From Bifidobacterium colobi (lineage in GTDB: Bacteria > Actinomycetota > Actinomycetes > Actinomycetales > Bifidobacteriaceae): DNA of 64,000 nucleotides. The stretch lies in NCBI RefSeq assembly GCF_018555455.1, contig NZ_JAFEJU010000007.1:49192-113191 (forward strand), in the 5' to 3' direction. Below are positions 44,837 to 54,022 of the stretch, one piece after another. The translations under genes and the position numbers were made by a program. Below the pieces are notes generated by a model. It was not told the DNA's origin. It searched no databases and saw only the letters and a program-made list of their open reading frames with translations. Within the stretch, counting starts at the first letter, position 1, and each line of letters starts with the position of its first letter.

Positions 44837-45056
44837 CGTTAAGCGAACAGCCCTGTGGGCTGTTCGTAGGCTCAGCCTGAGCGAGGCGGTAGCCGAGCGA
44901 AGGTCATATTGAGTCCTCGCGTAGCGAGGTCCGTAATTGCAGGACTGACGCGTTAAGCGAACAGCCCTGTGGGCTGTTCGTAGGCTCAGCCTGAGCGAGG
45001 CGGTAGCCGAGCGAAGGTATCAACGTCTCTCGCCGTAGGCGAGTCCTTAATTGCGT
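44837..45056 (+). repeat. Tandem duplication of a 114-bp hairpin element
   Basis: The first 68 bases (44837-44904) recur identically at 44951-45018. They contain the hairpin CGAACAGCCC-TGT-GGGCTGTTCG. Each copy ends in a second hairpin, CTCGC-GTA-GCGAG in the first and CTCGCC-GTA-GGCGAG in the second, then GTCCKTAATTGC. The second half matches the element at 2032-2100. It lies within the operon between the second permease gene and the GH35 gene. Confidence 0.92.
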
Positions 45057-45077
45057 ACTTTTTTGAAAGGTAATCCC

Positions 45078-47369
45078 ATGAATCACACGCTTGACCTGAC
45101 CGGTTTCACGCCGAAGGCCATCACGCCGTTTTCCATCACCCGCAATGATTGGGGTGTGGCGCCGGACGGTACCGTCGTGGACTTCACCAACTACTACATG
45201 ACCTTCGACGGCAAGCCGTTTTACGGTGTCTGCGGCGAATTCCACTACTCGCGCATGAGCCCCTCGCGCTGGGATGAGCAGCTCGCCAAAATGACGGCCG
45301 GCGGCGTGAACGTCATCGCCACCTACGTGTTCTGGAATCATCATGAAGAGCATGAGAACCAGTGGAACTTCAGCGGCCGCCGCAACATCCGCCGATTCAT
45401 CAAACTGTGCGCCAAGCACGGGCTCAAAGTCATCGTGCGTCTCGGACCGTTCGACCACGGCGAAGTGCGCAACGGCGGCATTCCGGACTGGATGTACGGC
45501 AAGCCCTACGAAGTGCGTTCCGTTGATCCCGGTTTCCTCGACAAGGTTCGCGACCTGTACGCGCATGTCGCCGCCCAGCTCGACGGCCTGTACTTCAAGG
45601 ATGGTGGTCCGATCGTCGCCGCCCAGCTCGACAACGAATACATGCACTCCTCCTCCCCGTGGGAGATGACCACCGGCATCACCAACGAATGGGTGCCCGG
45701 CGGCCACGACGGCTTCGCCTACGTGCATGCGCTGCGCCGCATCGCCGAAGAGCAAGGCATCTCGGTGCCGTTCTACACGAACACCGGTTGGGGCGGCTCC
45801 CCGGTGCCGGACGACGTGTTGCCACTGTGGGGCGGCTACGCCTACCGTCCGTGGCTGTTCTACGCCGGCCCCGGCGAGCATCCGGTCACCGACGAATACG
45901 TGTACCGCAACTTCCACTCCAACGACTGCCCGCGCGGCGAGGAATTCGCGCCCACCTATGAGCCGGAAACCAAGCCGTACGCCTGCTGCGAGATGGGCGG
46001 CGGCATGTTCAGCTCCTACAACTACCGTTTCGTGCTGCCGATGAAGTCGGTGGACGCCATGTCCAACATCAAGATGGCGTCCGGTTGTAATTTCCTCGGC
46101 TACTACATGTTCCAGGGCGGTTCCAACCCGATTGGCGACGGCATTTACCTGAACGAAAGCCAGCTGCCGAAGATTTCCTATGACTTCCAGGCGGCGCTTG
46201 GCGAATTCGGTCAGACGCGCGAATCCTACCGCCGTATGAAGGCCGTGCACTACTTTGCCTTGGCATTCGCCGACCGCCTGTGCCCGCTGGGCGTGGCAGT
46301 GCCGGAAGGCCAGGAATCCGTGGCTCCGACCGACTTGGAGTCGCTGCGCTGGTGCGTGCGTACCGATGGTGAGCGTGGCTTCGTGTTCCTCAACAACTTC
46401 CAGGATCACGCCAGCATGCCGGCCAAGCACGGCGAATCGGTGTCGGTCACCTTGGCCTCCGGCGAAACCGTGACCTTCGACGGCATTGGTTTGGCTTCCG
46501 ACGAGAACTGCATCCTGCCATTCAACATGGATCTCGATGGCGTGACGCTTGTCGCCGCCACCGCGCAGCCCGTTACCGTGATCGCCCCGGCCGGTGCCAA
46601 CCACCGCACCTTCGTCTTTTTGAAGCCCGACGGCATGGACGACTGCTGGTTCCGTTTCGCGGACGGCACCGTGCACCATGTGCCGGCGGAAGCGGAGACG
46701 GAAACCTTCCCGGTTTCGGACGGCAATGGCCACACCGTGGATATCGTCTGCGTCAGCCGTGCCAAGGCCGATTCGATGACCGTGGTCGCCCACGGCGCCG
46801 CCTTGGTCTTTGCCGGTGATGTAGTCTCCCAGGACGCCGCCCAGCCGAGCATCACCAACCATGGTGCCGCCGTCTACGAACTGGATGGCCGCATCATCGT
46901 GGAATCCACTGAAGCCAACGTTCCTGTGACCTCATACCCAGCCGAATTCCTTGCCGAGCAGAGCGTCCAATACAAGCCGGTTGCCGTGGAACCGAGCGTG
47001 CACAAGCTCTCCGATACCCGCTATGTCATCGACCTGCCCGACGATCTGCTCGCCGCCGATGGCGTGGCCGACATGCGTCTGCGCGTGCGCTACTCGGGTG
47101 ATATCGGCTGGCTGTGGTGCGGCAGCACACTGGTGGACGACAACTTCTGCAACGGCGACGTATGGGAGATCGGTCTCAAGGAATACGTGCAGCTGCTCGA
47201 AGACCACCGTAACCAGCTGGTGCTCACCATCACGCCAATCAAGGAAGGCGCCAACGTGAACGTGGAGTCCGCCATGGCGGCCCGCATGGAAAACGTTGAC
47301 GGTCAGCAAGCCGGTCTGGAATCCGTCGAACTGCAGCCGGTGTATCAGACCGTGCTGCACACGGCGTGA
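45078..47369 (+). CDS. Beta-galactosidase, glycoside hydrolase family 35
   Basis: The 763-residue protein has a GH35 TIM barrel: GEFHYSRMSPSRWDEQLAKM, NVIATYVFWNHHEEHE and VIVRLGPFDHGEVRNGG. The probable acid/base is E187 in AAQLDNEY and the nucleophile E305 in ACCEMGGG. C-terminal beta-sandwich domains follow. No signal peptide is seen, so it acts inside the cell on imported oligosaccharide. The start is ATG 45078 with GAAAGG upstream; a nine-codon longer frame is less likely. The operon context (binding protein, two permeases, AraC-type site) suggests release of terminal beta-galactose from the transported glycan. The exact linkage cannot be told from sequence. Confidence 0.9.
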   Translation: MNHTLDLTGFTPKAITPFSITRNDWGVAPDGTVVDFTNYYMTFDGKPFYGVCGEFHYSRMSPSRWDEQLAKMTAGGVNVIATYVFWNHHEEHENQWNFSGRRNIRRFIKLCAKHGLKVIVRLGPFDHGEVRNGGIPDWMYGKPYEVRSVDPGFLDKVRDLYAHVAAQLDGLYFKDGGPIVAAQLDNEYMHSSSPWEMTTGITNEWVPGGHDGFAYVHALRRIAEEQGISVPFYTNTGWGGSPVPDDVLPLWGGYAYRPWLFYAGPGEHPVTDEYVYRNFHSNDCPRGEEFAPTYEPETKPYACCEMGGGMFSSYNYRFVLPMKSVDAMSNIKMASGCNFLGYYMFQGGSNPIGDGIYLNESQLPKISYDFQAALGEFGQTRESYRRMKAVHYFALAFADRLCPLGVAVPEGQESVAPTDLESLRWCVRTDGERGFVFLNNFQDHASMPAKHGESVSVTLASGETVTFDGIGLASDENCILPFNMDLDGVTLVAATAQPVTVIAPAGANHRTFVFLKPDGMDDCWFRFADGTVHHVPAEAETETFPVSDGNGHTVDIVCVSRAKADSMTVVAHGAALVFAGDVVSQDAAQPSITNHGAAVYELDGRIIVESTEANVPVTSYPAEFLAEQSVQYKPVAVEPSVHKLSDTRYVIDLPDDLLAADGVADMRLRVRYSGDIGWLWCGSTLVDDNFCNGDVWEIGLKEYVQLLEDHRNQLVLTITPIKEGANVNVESAMAARMENVDGQQAGLESVELQPVYQTVLHTA

Positions 47370-47400
47370 TCGCAACGGCTACGCAGCTGATGCAATGATT

Positions 47401-47437
47401 ATGGGATGACTCTTGGCGTATGCCGGAGTCATCCCAT
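47401..47437 (+). terminator. Hairpin after the GH35 gene
   Basis: ATGGGATGACTC pairs perfectly with GAGTCATCCCAT across a 13-base loop, 32 bp after the GH35 stop codon. No T-run follows, so termination is likely but not canonical. Confidence 0.65.
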
Positions 47438-47486
47438 ACGTGTGTAGGTCAAGGATTGCCGCGATGATAGGAGAGGCAGGCTGAGC

Positions 47487-48149
47487 ATGTCCGTGAATCA
47501 TGCCGCTCAAGTCGTCCATAAGTCCAAAGCAGTGCTGTGGGACTTGGATGGCACGTTAATTGACTCCGATCCTTACTGGGTGACTGCCGAGCGCGCATTG
47601 CTGGAATCATATGGTGGCACTTGGAATGATGCGCTCGCCGAAGCGATGCAGGGCGCTTCGCTGCCAGTGCTGACCCGGCTGTTGCGCGAGCGTGGAGTTG
47701 CCTTGCCAGCTGATGAGATTGTGCAGGTGCTCACCGATGAAGTCATGCGCATGGAATCGGAGCATCTGCCATGGGTGGAAGGTGCTCAGGAACTGCTGAC
47801 TCAACTGGCGGCCGCGGCAATTCCCTCCGTGCTGGTCACCGGTTCGCCGCGCGTCATCGCGGACAATGTACTGCGGCAGGCGCCAGCCGGTGCGTTCATC
47901 GGTGCAATCAGCGGCAGCGATGGGCTGCCGCCCAAGCCCAGCCCAGAGCCGTATCTGTCTGCCGCGCGCATGGCTGACGTTACCATGCGCGACTGCGTCA
48001 TTTTCGAGGATTCCCTGCCCGGTCTTACCGCAGCGCATGCCTCTGGGGCCGTTGTCGTCGCCGTCACCGGTCACGCGCGCGCGGATGTGACCGGCTGCGG
48101 ACTATATGACTATGTGATTCGCGATTATCGCGAACTGTGCGGGAACTAG
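47487..48149 (+). CDS. HAD-superfamily phosphatase/phosphomutase
   Basis: The 220-residue protein is a subfamily I HAD hydrolase. The nucleophile and acid/base are D19 and D21 in LWDLDGTLID. Motif II is LVTGSPR, motif III is around PKPSPEPYLSAA, and motif IV is VIFEDSLPGL. The small helical cap between motifs I and II resembles beta-phosphoglucomutase-like phosphatases. A sugar phosphate is a likely substrate but cannot be named. AGGAGAGG lies upstream of ATG 47487. The gene converges with the AEC transporter gene, and their stop codons overlap on the sequence CTAG. Confidence 0.88.
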   Translation: MSVNHAAQVVHKSKAVLWDLDGTLIDSDPYWVTAERALLESYGGTWNDALAEAMQGASLPVLTRLLRERGVALPADEIVQVLTDEVMRMESEHLPWVEGAQELLTQLAAAAIPSVLVTGSPRVIADNVLRQAPAGAFIGAISGSDGLPPKPSPEPYLSAARMADVTMRDCVIFEDSLPGLTAAHASGAVVVAVTGHARADVTGCGLYDYVIRDYRELCGN

Positions 48150-49090
48150 CTCAGCAGGAATGCGATGATCGCGATGAACACCGGGCTGGTCATCGTACTG
48201 AACAGAATGCCGTCGCGCGCGAAGGTAAGACCCACGTTGTAGCGGGCCGCGTAATTGTAGACGTTCTGGCCGGTTGGCAACGCGGCGAGTACCACGCAGG
48301 CGTAGAGTTCCGGGCCGCGGAAGCCCATCATGAAGTAGGCGAGCAGGAAAGCGATAATCGGCATCACAATATTCTTCAGCACCGCCACGGTGAAGATGGC
48401 TGGAATGTCACCCTTCTTTTGCAGCGGTTTGGTGCCGTGCAGCGACATGCCGAATGCCATCAGAATCATCGGCACCGCGGATTCACCGATCATATTGATC
48501 GGGTCATAGATGAAGTTCGGCACTGGGAACCAGCCGAGCTTGGCGTTCAACGCAGAGACCACAATGCCCAGCAGCGAGCCAATCAGCAGCGGCTGATGCA
48601 ACGGTTGCTTGGCGATTTCCTTGACCGACACCTTGCCCTTGGTGGTCACATCCAGCACGGTCAAGCCAATCGGTGTGAACAGCGCCTGCTGCATCACCAG
48701 AATCGGGGCGACCAGTGCACCATTGCCCAGAATGTAGGTGGCGACCGGCAGACCGATGTTGTTGGAGTTCAAGTACAACGAGTTCAATGCGCCGATGGTG
48801 GCGTCCGGGGCCTTCAAATGGAAGAACATGCGGTTCAGGATGAGGAACACGATGCCCACCAGCATGGCGGAAAGAAACGCCACGATAATCGACGGATGGA
48901 AGATGTCGAAAATCGGTTCCTTGGAGAGAATCGCGAACATCAGGCAGGGGCTGGATACAAAGAAGGAGAAACGATTGAGCACCATTTGCGCGGACGGGCC
49001 ACCAATGCGCATGCGGGCTGCCACATATCCCACGAAAATCACGATGCCAATCACGCAGAAGCCCTGCATGGCGCTAATCAAACCGGTCAT
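48146..49090 (-). CDS. AEC-family transporter
   Basis: The protein (314 residues from ATG 49090) has about ten membrane helices in the two five-helix halves of the auxin efflux carrier family. Members in bacteria carry organic acids or amino acids such as malate. The substrate here is unknown. A longer frame from 49156 adds a hydrophilic 22-residue stretch and is less typical. GGGAGG lies 13 bases upstream of the chosen ATG, which is a little far. Its stop codon overlaps that of the convergent HAD gene by 4 bp, and no terminator separates them. Confidence 0.82.
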   Translation of the reverse strand: MTGLISAMQGFCVIGIVIFVGYVAARMRIGGPSAQMVLNRFSFFVSSPCLMFAILSKEPIFDIFHPSIIVAFLSAMLVGIVFLILNRMFFHLKAPDATIGALNSLYLNSNNIGLPVATYILGNGALVAPILVMQQALFTPIGLTVLDVTTKGKVSVKEIAKQPLHQPLLIGSLLGIVVSALNAKLGWFPVPNFIYDPINMIGESAVPMILMAFGMSLHGTKPLQKKGDIPAIFTVAVLKNIVMPIIAFLLAYFMMGFRGPELYACVVLAALPTGQNVYNYAARYNVGLTFARDGILFSTMTSPVFIAIIAFLLS

Positions 49091-49192
49091 ATTGCTGCTG
49101 ATGCCTCCCTCTACCGCACCCCCAGTGTGGCACAGTGGGGTGTATATGGGGTGCAAATCTCACGTAGCGGCTGTTTTCCTCATACGTTTTCA

Positions 49193-49345
49193 CTGGATTC
49201 CGGGGAATCCGTCGCGGAGAGGCCACCATAGTGCTGGATTCCGGGTAAACCGTCGTTAAGAGGCCTTTTTTGAGCCCATTTTCGACGGATTCGGCGGAAT
49301 CCAGCGTGGGGGAGGTGCTTATACGACGGATTTACCGGAATCCGG
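49193..49345. repeat. Four 22-bp words in F-F-R-R order upstream of dapE
   Basis: CTGGATTCCGGGGAATCCGT (49193) and CTGGATTCCGGGTAAACCGT (49234) are followed by inverse words at 49283 and 49324. Both pitches are 41 bp. The best matches are the first with the third and the second with the fourth, so the pairing is interleaved as well as nested. The gap 49091-49402 holds only this element and the divergent promoters of the AEC and dapE genes. Confidence 0.9.
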
Positions 49346-49402
49346 CGTGTGGATGACGAGACAGAGCGGGCTTCGTATCTCACTACGCGGTAGGCTGTGC
49401 GC

Positions 49403-50608
49403 ATGACTCTTGCATTGAACCGTAATACCGCTGCTGCTGAGCAGCTTTCCAGCCTGCTGACTCAGATCATGGAGAACTACTCGGTCTCCGATAGCGAAGG
49501 TCCGCTCGCCGACGAGATCGAGGCTTTCCTGAAGACCCAGCCGCATCTGACCGTTCGTCGCCACGGCGACACCGTGGTGGCCTCCACCGATTTCAGCAAG
49601 CCAAGCCGCGTAATCCTCGCCGGTCACATCGACACCGTGCCGGTCATCGACAACTTCCCGCCGCGTTGGCTGGAGCCCGGCGACCCGTTGATTCGCGAGG
49701 ATATCGCCGCAGCTCATCCGGGCGAACGCGTGCTGTGGGGACGCGGTGCCACCGATATGAAGGCATCCGACGCAGTCATGCTCTACTTGGCCGCCGTGCT
49801 CGACGGCAGCACGGTGCAAAGCGATCCAAAAGTCGACCTCACCTATATCTTCTACGATCATGAGGAAGTCGCCGCCGAAAAGAACGGCTTGAGGAAAGTG
49901 GTCGAAGCCCATCCCGACTGGATCCAAGGTGATTTCGCCATTATCGGCGAACCCACCAATTGCGGCATCGAGGGCGGCTGCAACGGTACGATTCGCTTCG
50001 ACGTGATCACCCACGGTGTAGCGGCACATTCGGCGCGCGCATGGATGGGGGAGAACGCCATCCACAAGGCGGCCGATATTTTGAACCGTCTCAATGCCTA
50101 TGAGCCGGCCACTGTGAACGTGGACGGCCTCGACTACCGCGAAGGACTCAACGCCACGCTGATCTCCGGCGGTAAAGGCACCAACGTGATCCCCGACGAA
50201 TGCCGTGTACACGTCAACTACCGATTCGCTCCAGACAAGACGCTGGCGCAGGCCAAAGCACTGATGATGGGCGCGGATGCCGGCGCTGAGCTGGGCAACG
50301 GCGAGCACGTGGCCACCGGCGGCGTATTCGAGGGCTACGGCATCGAGATGAAGGACGAATCGACGTCTGCGCGCCCAGGGCTCTCCGCGCCGCTTGCTCA
50401 GGACTTGGTCCGACTGGTTAAGGAGCGCACAGGACGCGATCCCCTGGCCAAGCTCGGCTGGACCGATGTGGCGCGATTTTCCCAGCTCGGCATTCCTGCC
50501 GTGAATTTGGGCGCGGGCGAGCCACTGCTGGCGCATAAGCATGATGAGCAGGTGCCTGAGTCTGAATTGGCGGCGCTCGCCGACCTGCTGCTGGCTTGGC
50601 TCGTGTGA
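49403..50608 (+). CDS. dapE: Succinyl-diaminopimelate desuccinylase
   Basis: DapE hydrolyses N-succinyl-LL-diaminopimelate in the lysine/peptidoglycan pathway. The product is an M20-family metallopeptidase of about 401 residues. The metal-binding motifs are ILAGHIDTVPV (first His-Asp), GRGATDMKASDAV (bridging Asp) and YDHEEVAAEKNG (catalytic and metal Glu). A late His, in LLAHKHDEQV, completes the site. ATG 49403 is chosen. A GTG two codons upstream is possible, and neither has a strong ribosome-binding site. It is monocistronic, with the rne leader following. Together with lysA and hom it covers aspartate-family synthesis. Confidence 0.93.
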   Translation: MTLALNRNTAAAEQLSSLLTQIMENYSVSDSEGPLADEIEAFLKTQPHLTVRRHGDTVVASTDFSKPSRVILAGHIDTVPVIDNFPPRWLEPGDPLIREDIAAAHPGERVLWGRGATDMKASDAVMLYLAAVLDGSTVQSDPKVDLTYIFYDHEEVAAEKNGLRKVVEAHPDWIQGDFAIIGEPTNCGIEGGCNGTIRFDVITHGVAAHSARAWMGENAIHKAADILNRLNAYEPATVNVDGLDYREGLNATLISGGKGTNVIPDECRVHVNYRFAPDKTLAQAKALMMGADAGAELGNGEHVATGGVFEGYGIEMKDESTSARPGLSAPLAQDLVRLVKERTGRDPLAKLGWTDVARFSQLGIPAVNLGAGEPLLAHKHDEQVPESELAALADLLLAWLV

Positions 50609-50925
50609 TTCCGGCGTGACTCTCATCTGACCTGTATTTGGCTTTTCTGGCCGGCACTCACCGCGCGCACGTCGATGTCAAAAAGTGTGGCATACTGAAA
50701 GACGGTGGTTCTGCATAACCATCAGCGTGCGAAATGGCGTCGATCCCCTTGCGGCTCTCGAGAAAGAGACAACGCAAGCGCCGGTGTCCGCCGTTCGCAG
50801 GACAGACTTGAGACGAAGTTGCCTTTACGCGAAGCGCATTTTCGCGCGGCCGTGGTGAGAGCATGGTGTGAGCGAAGCGTACAGGCCCGGATGGCGTCGT
50901 GATGCAGCGCGCCGCAAGGAGCATT
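50609..50925 (+). promoter_or_regulatory. Probable 5' untranslated region of rne
   Basis: No gene is seen in these 317 bases. A promoter-like TGGCATACT lies at about 50688-50696, and several small inverted repeats follow (for example GCGAAGCGCATTTTCGC at about 50839-50855). RNase E leaders are often long and cleaved by the enzyme itself, so autoregulation is plausible. This is inference. Confidence 0.4.
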
Positions 50926-53805
50926 GTGCCCACTGAAAACCCTGAAGGTTTCGCCGCCGGCGAAACCGATAACTCAACCGTATCCAATGCCGGCTCTCAT
51001 GATTCGGCAAGCAACGCTGTATCTGCTGCGGCATCCTCTGCTGCGGCTACCCCGGTGACTCGTCGCCGCCGTGGTGGCCGTCGCGTGGTGCGTGGAACAG
51101 GCGCTGCCGGCGCGTCCTTGGAATTGCAGGTGCAGGATCATTCGGCGCCGCTGTTTGAAGCTCCGGTACTGCCGGCTGAGCCCAAGGCTGATCAGCCTAC
51201 CGCCGGAGCCGCTGCGAACAGCGGTGAGGATTCCTCGCAGCGTACGGCGCAGAACGCCAACAGGCGCGCTGCCGATGTTTTTGATGATGATGAGCACGAA
51301 GAGCGCGAAGAGCGCCACGTTGTGCGCCGTCGTTCTCGTGTGCGTCATGATGACGATGTCGATCATGATCGCGCCCGCGACATCCGACCGACCCGCGTCC
51401 GTGCGGCGCAGCAGGATCGCTCCCGTGATTCCCGCGATGATGATCCGGAGGAGCGCGTGCTTGATGCTGTCGACTCGCTGCCGGAAGGCCACGAGCCAGT
51501 GCATCGCGGCAAGCCGATGACCTCGCTGCTGTTCCAGGAACCGGTACTGCCGGCAACCCGTTATAGCAATCATGCCGACGATGATGACGAAGACGATGAG
51601 GAGCCGCGTGCCCGTCGTCGCTCCCGTGCCCGTCGTTTTGAAGACGATGCCGATACAGAGGATCGTCCCACCCGCACCCGTTCCCGCCGTTCGCGCGATC
51701 ATCGCGATCGCGATAACCAGACCGATCAGGCTGACCAGGCTGATGCGTCCGCACGCGCTGCCGATGCCGATACGCGAGATGATACGGATTCCAGCGATGA
51801 TTCCCGTCGTTCCCGTCGCTCCCGCCGCCTGAACGCGCAGGAGCGTCGTGCCGCAGCTGAGGTCGAGCAGATCGAGGAAGACCTCGAACTGGACGACATC
51901 GCGTATGCGCCCATCACCGAGGAAGAAGGCGATGACGAATCCGCCGATTCCACGCGCACCCGTTCCCGCCGTCGCCGCCGTCGCGGTTCACGCAGCGAAA
52001 CGGTAGCCGTTGCGGAATCGGATTCCGCCGAAAGCGAGAACGGCGAGGATGATGCCGATTCCCGTCGTGCGCGTGAAGACCGCGCCGACCGCGATGCCCA
52101 AGATGATGATGGCGAACAGACCATTACGCGTCGCCGTCGCCGCCGCCGTGGCAACAAGAACGCTGAAGCTGGTGAGGAAGCACAGACCGAAGAGCCGGTT
52201 ATCCGCCGCTCCCGTAAGCAGCAGTACATCGATGAGATCACCGATGTGGAAGGTTCCACGCGTCTGGAAGCCAAGAAGCAGCGCCGCCGCGACAACCGCC
52301 GCGAACGCAGCCGTCAGTCGCAGTTGATGGAGCAGGACTTCCTCGCTCGCCGCGAAAACGTGGACCGCCTGATGGTGGTGCGTGAACGCGAACATCACAC
52401 CCAGATTTCCGTGGTCGAAGACAACGTGCTCGTGGAGCACTACGTCTCCGATATTCAGGAAGTGCAGACCGTGGGCAACATCTACCTTGGCCGCGTGCAG
52501 AACGTGTTGCCGAGCATGGAGGCCGCCTTTGTGGACATCGGCCAGGCGCGCAACGGTGTGCTCTACGCCGGTGAAGTCAACTGGGATGCCGCTCGCCTCG
52601 AGGGTCAGCCTCGCCGCATCGAGCTGGCGTTCAAGTCCGGCGATCCGGTGTTGGTGCAGGTCACCAAGGATCCGATTGGCCATAAGGGTGCCCGCCTGAC
52701 TTCTCAGGTCACGCTCGCCGGCCGCTTCCTGGTGCTCGTGCCGTCCGGCGGCATGACCGGTGTGAGCCGCAAGCTTTCGGAGCGTGAACGCAGCCGCCTG
52801 AAGAACATCGTCTCCAAGATCGCGCCGAAGGACATGGGCGTGATTATTCGCACGGCGGCTGAAGGCGCTTCCGAAGAGGCCATCGTCAAGGATCTCGAAT
52901 CCTTGGTGCGCCAGTGGGAGCGCATTAACGCCAAGCGTGAGGAATTCTGGCATGGCAAGCGTCCGAAGCTGCTGCAAGGCGAGCCGGACGTGGCTATCCG
53001 CGTGGTGCGCGATATCTTCAACGATGACTTCAACAAGCTCATCGTCGAAGGCGATAAGGTCTACGACCGTATCGAGGAATACCTCGATACGATGGCCCCT
53101 GACCTGAAGGACAAGCTGGAGAAGTGGGACCCGGCCGAGCACGAAGGTAAGGACGTGTTCGACAAGTGGCAGATCGACTCCCAGCTCCGCAAGGGCATGG
53201 AACGTCAGGTCTACCTGCCGTCCGGCGGCTCCATCGTGATCGATCGCACCGAGGCCATGACCACCATCGACGTGAACACCGGCCGCTTCATCGGCCGCGG
53301 CAAGTCGTTGGAGGAAACCGTGACCCGCTGCAACCTCGAAGCATCCGAAGAGATCGCTCGCCAGCTGCGTCTGCGCGATATTGGTGGCATGGTGATGATT
53401 GACTACGTCGACATGGTGATGCCAGCCAACCGCGATCTGGTGCTGCGTCGCTTGGTGGAATGCCTGGCGCGCGACCGCACCAAGCATCAGGTGGCTGAGG
53501 TGACGTCGCTGGGCTTGGTGCAGATGACGCGTAAGCGCATCGGCCAGGGTCTGGTGGAGGCCTTCTCCGAGGAATGCCCGACCTGCAAGGGCCGCGGTTT
53601 CATCCTGCATGATCAGCCGACTGTCTCAGCTGACTACGATGACCCGTACGCGCTTCGCGGCGGCGACCCGTTCGTCAAGACCAACAAGCACGGCCGTGGC
53701 ACCACCCCCGCTCCCGAACCGGCGGGGTCCAGCGCCGCAGTCAAAGCCAAGCTGGCGCAAATCGCAGCCGCAGCAGTGGCCGCGAACAATGCCGGCGAGG
53801 AGTAA
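50926..53805 (+). CDS. rne: Ribonuclease E/G
   Basis: The enzyme makes endonucleolytic cuts in mRNA, rRNA and tRNA precursors. GTG 50926 is preferred as the start because AAGGAG lies four bases upstream. A GTG at 50899 without a ribosome-binding site is the alternative. Of 959 residues, the first 430 or so are disordered and highly charged, rich in RRSRRSR-like and DDD/EDD runs, as in actinobacterial RNase E. The S1 domain and catalytic core follow. The magnesium-binding aspartates are D782 in TIDVNTGRF and D826 in IDYVDM. The zinc-link cysteines are C884 and C887 in CPTCKGRG. It heads the conserved rne-rplU-rpmA order. Confidence 0.95.
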   Translation: MPTENPEGFAAGETDNSTVSNAGSHDSASNAVSAAASSAAATPVTRRRRGGRRVVRGTGAAGASLELQVQDHSAPLFEAPVLPAEPKADQPTAGAAANSGEDSSQRTAQNANRRAADVFDDDEHEEREERHVVRRRSRVRHDDDVDHDRARDIRPTRVRAAQQDRSRDSRDDDPEERVLDAVDSLPEGHEPVHRGKPMTSLLFQEPVLPATRYSNHADDDDEDDEEPRARRRSRARRFEDDADTEDRPTRTRSRRSRDHRDRDNQTDQADQADASARAADADTRDDTDSSDDSRRSRRSRRLNAQERRAAAEVEQIEEDLELDDIAYAPITEEEGDDESADSTRTRSRRRRRRGSRSETVAVAESDSAESENGEDDADSRRAREDRADRDAQDDDGEQTITRRRRRRRGNKNAEAGEEAQTEEPVIRRSRKQQYIDEITDVEGSTRLEAKKQRRRDNRRERSRQSQLMEQDFLARRENVDRLMVVREREHHTQISVVEDNVLVEHYVSDIQEVQTVGNIYLGRVQNVLPSMEAAFVDIGQARNGVLYAGEVNWDAARLEGQPRRIELAFKSGDPVLVQVTKDPIGHKGARLTSQVTLAGRFLVLVPSGGMTGVSRKLSERERSRLKNIVSKIAPKDMGVIIRTAAEGASEEAIVKDLESLVRQWERINAKREEFWHGKRPKLLQGEPDVAIRVVRDIFNDDFNKLIVEGDKVYDRIEEYLDTMAPDLKDKLEKWDPAEHEGKDVFDKWQIDSQLRKGMERQVYLPSGGSIVIDRTEAMTTIDVNTGRFIGRGKSLEETVTRCNLEASEEIARQLRLRDIGGMVMIDYVDMVMPANRDLVLRRLVECLARDRTKHQVAEVTSLGLVQMTRKRIGQGLVEAFSEECPTCKGRGFILHDQPTVSADYDDPYALRGGDPFVKTNKHGRGTTPAPEPAGSSAAVKAKLAQIAAAAVAANNAGEE

Positions 53806-53854
53806 ACGCTCGCCGCTCACGAGAGGCTCTTATAGCACAGCATGAGACGTGAAT

Positions 53855-53886
53855 CCCCGAGATGGCGCTTTTCCGCGCCACTTCGG
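53855..53886 (+). terminator. Hairpin between rne and rplU
   Basis: CCCCGAGATGGCGC and GCGCCACTTCGGG form an imperfect stem around TTTTCC, 50 bp after rne. It lacks a T-run and may be a partial terminator or processing site. Confidence 0.5.
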
Positions 53887-53897
53887 GTGTGTCGTGC

Positions 53898-53926
53898 TTG
53901 ACACGCGGGTATAAATCAGTTGATTT
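53898..53926 (+). promoter_or_regulatory. Probable rplU promoter
   Basis: TTGACA (53898-53903) matches the -35 consensus. A -10-like TGATTT lies 17 bp later (53921-53926). This would give rplU-rpmA a promoter independent of rne. Confidence 0.5.
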
Positions 53927-54022
53927 AGTCCGCATGTAGGTGTAGATTCGAAATTCGGTGTCTGACCGCAGGCTCGGTGCGCGTTGGGCAAGGAAGCTTT
54001 CCAAAACATAAAAGGAATTACT

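Noticed and set aside
44904..46862. 652-codon open frame opposite the GH35 gene
   Set aside because: It has no motif and its composition mirrors the GH35 codons.
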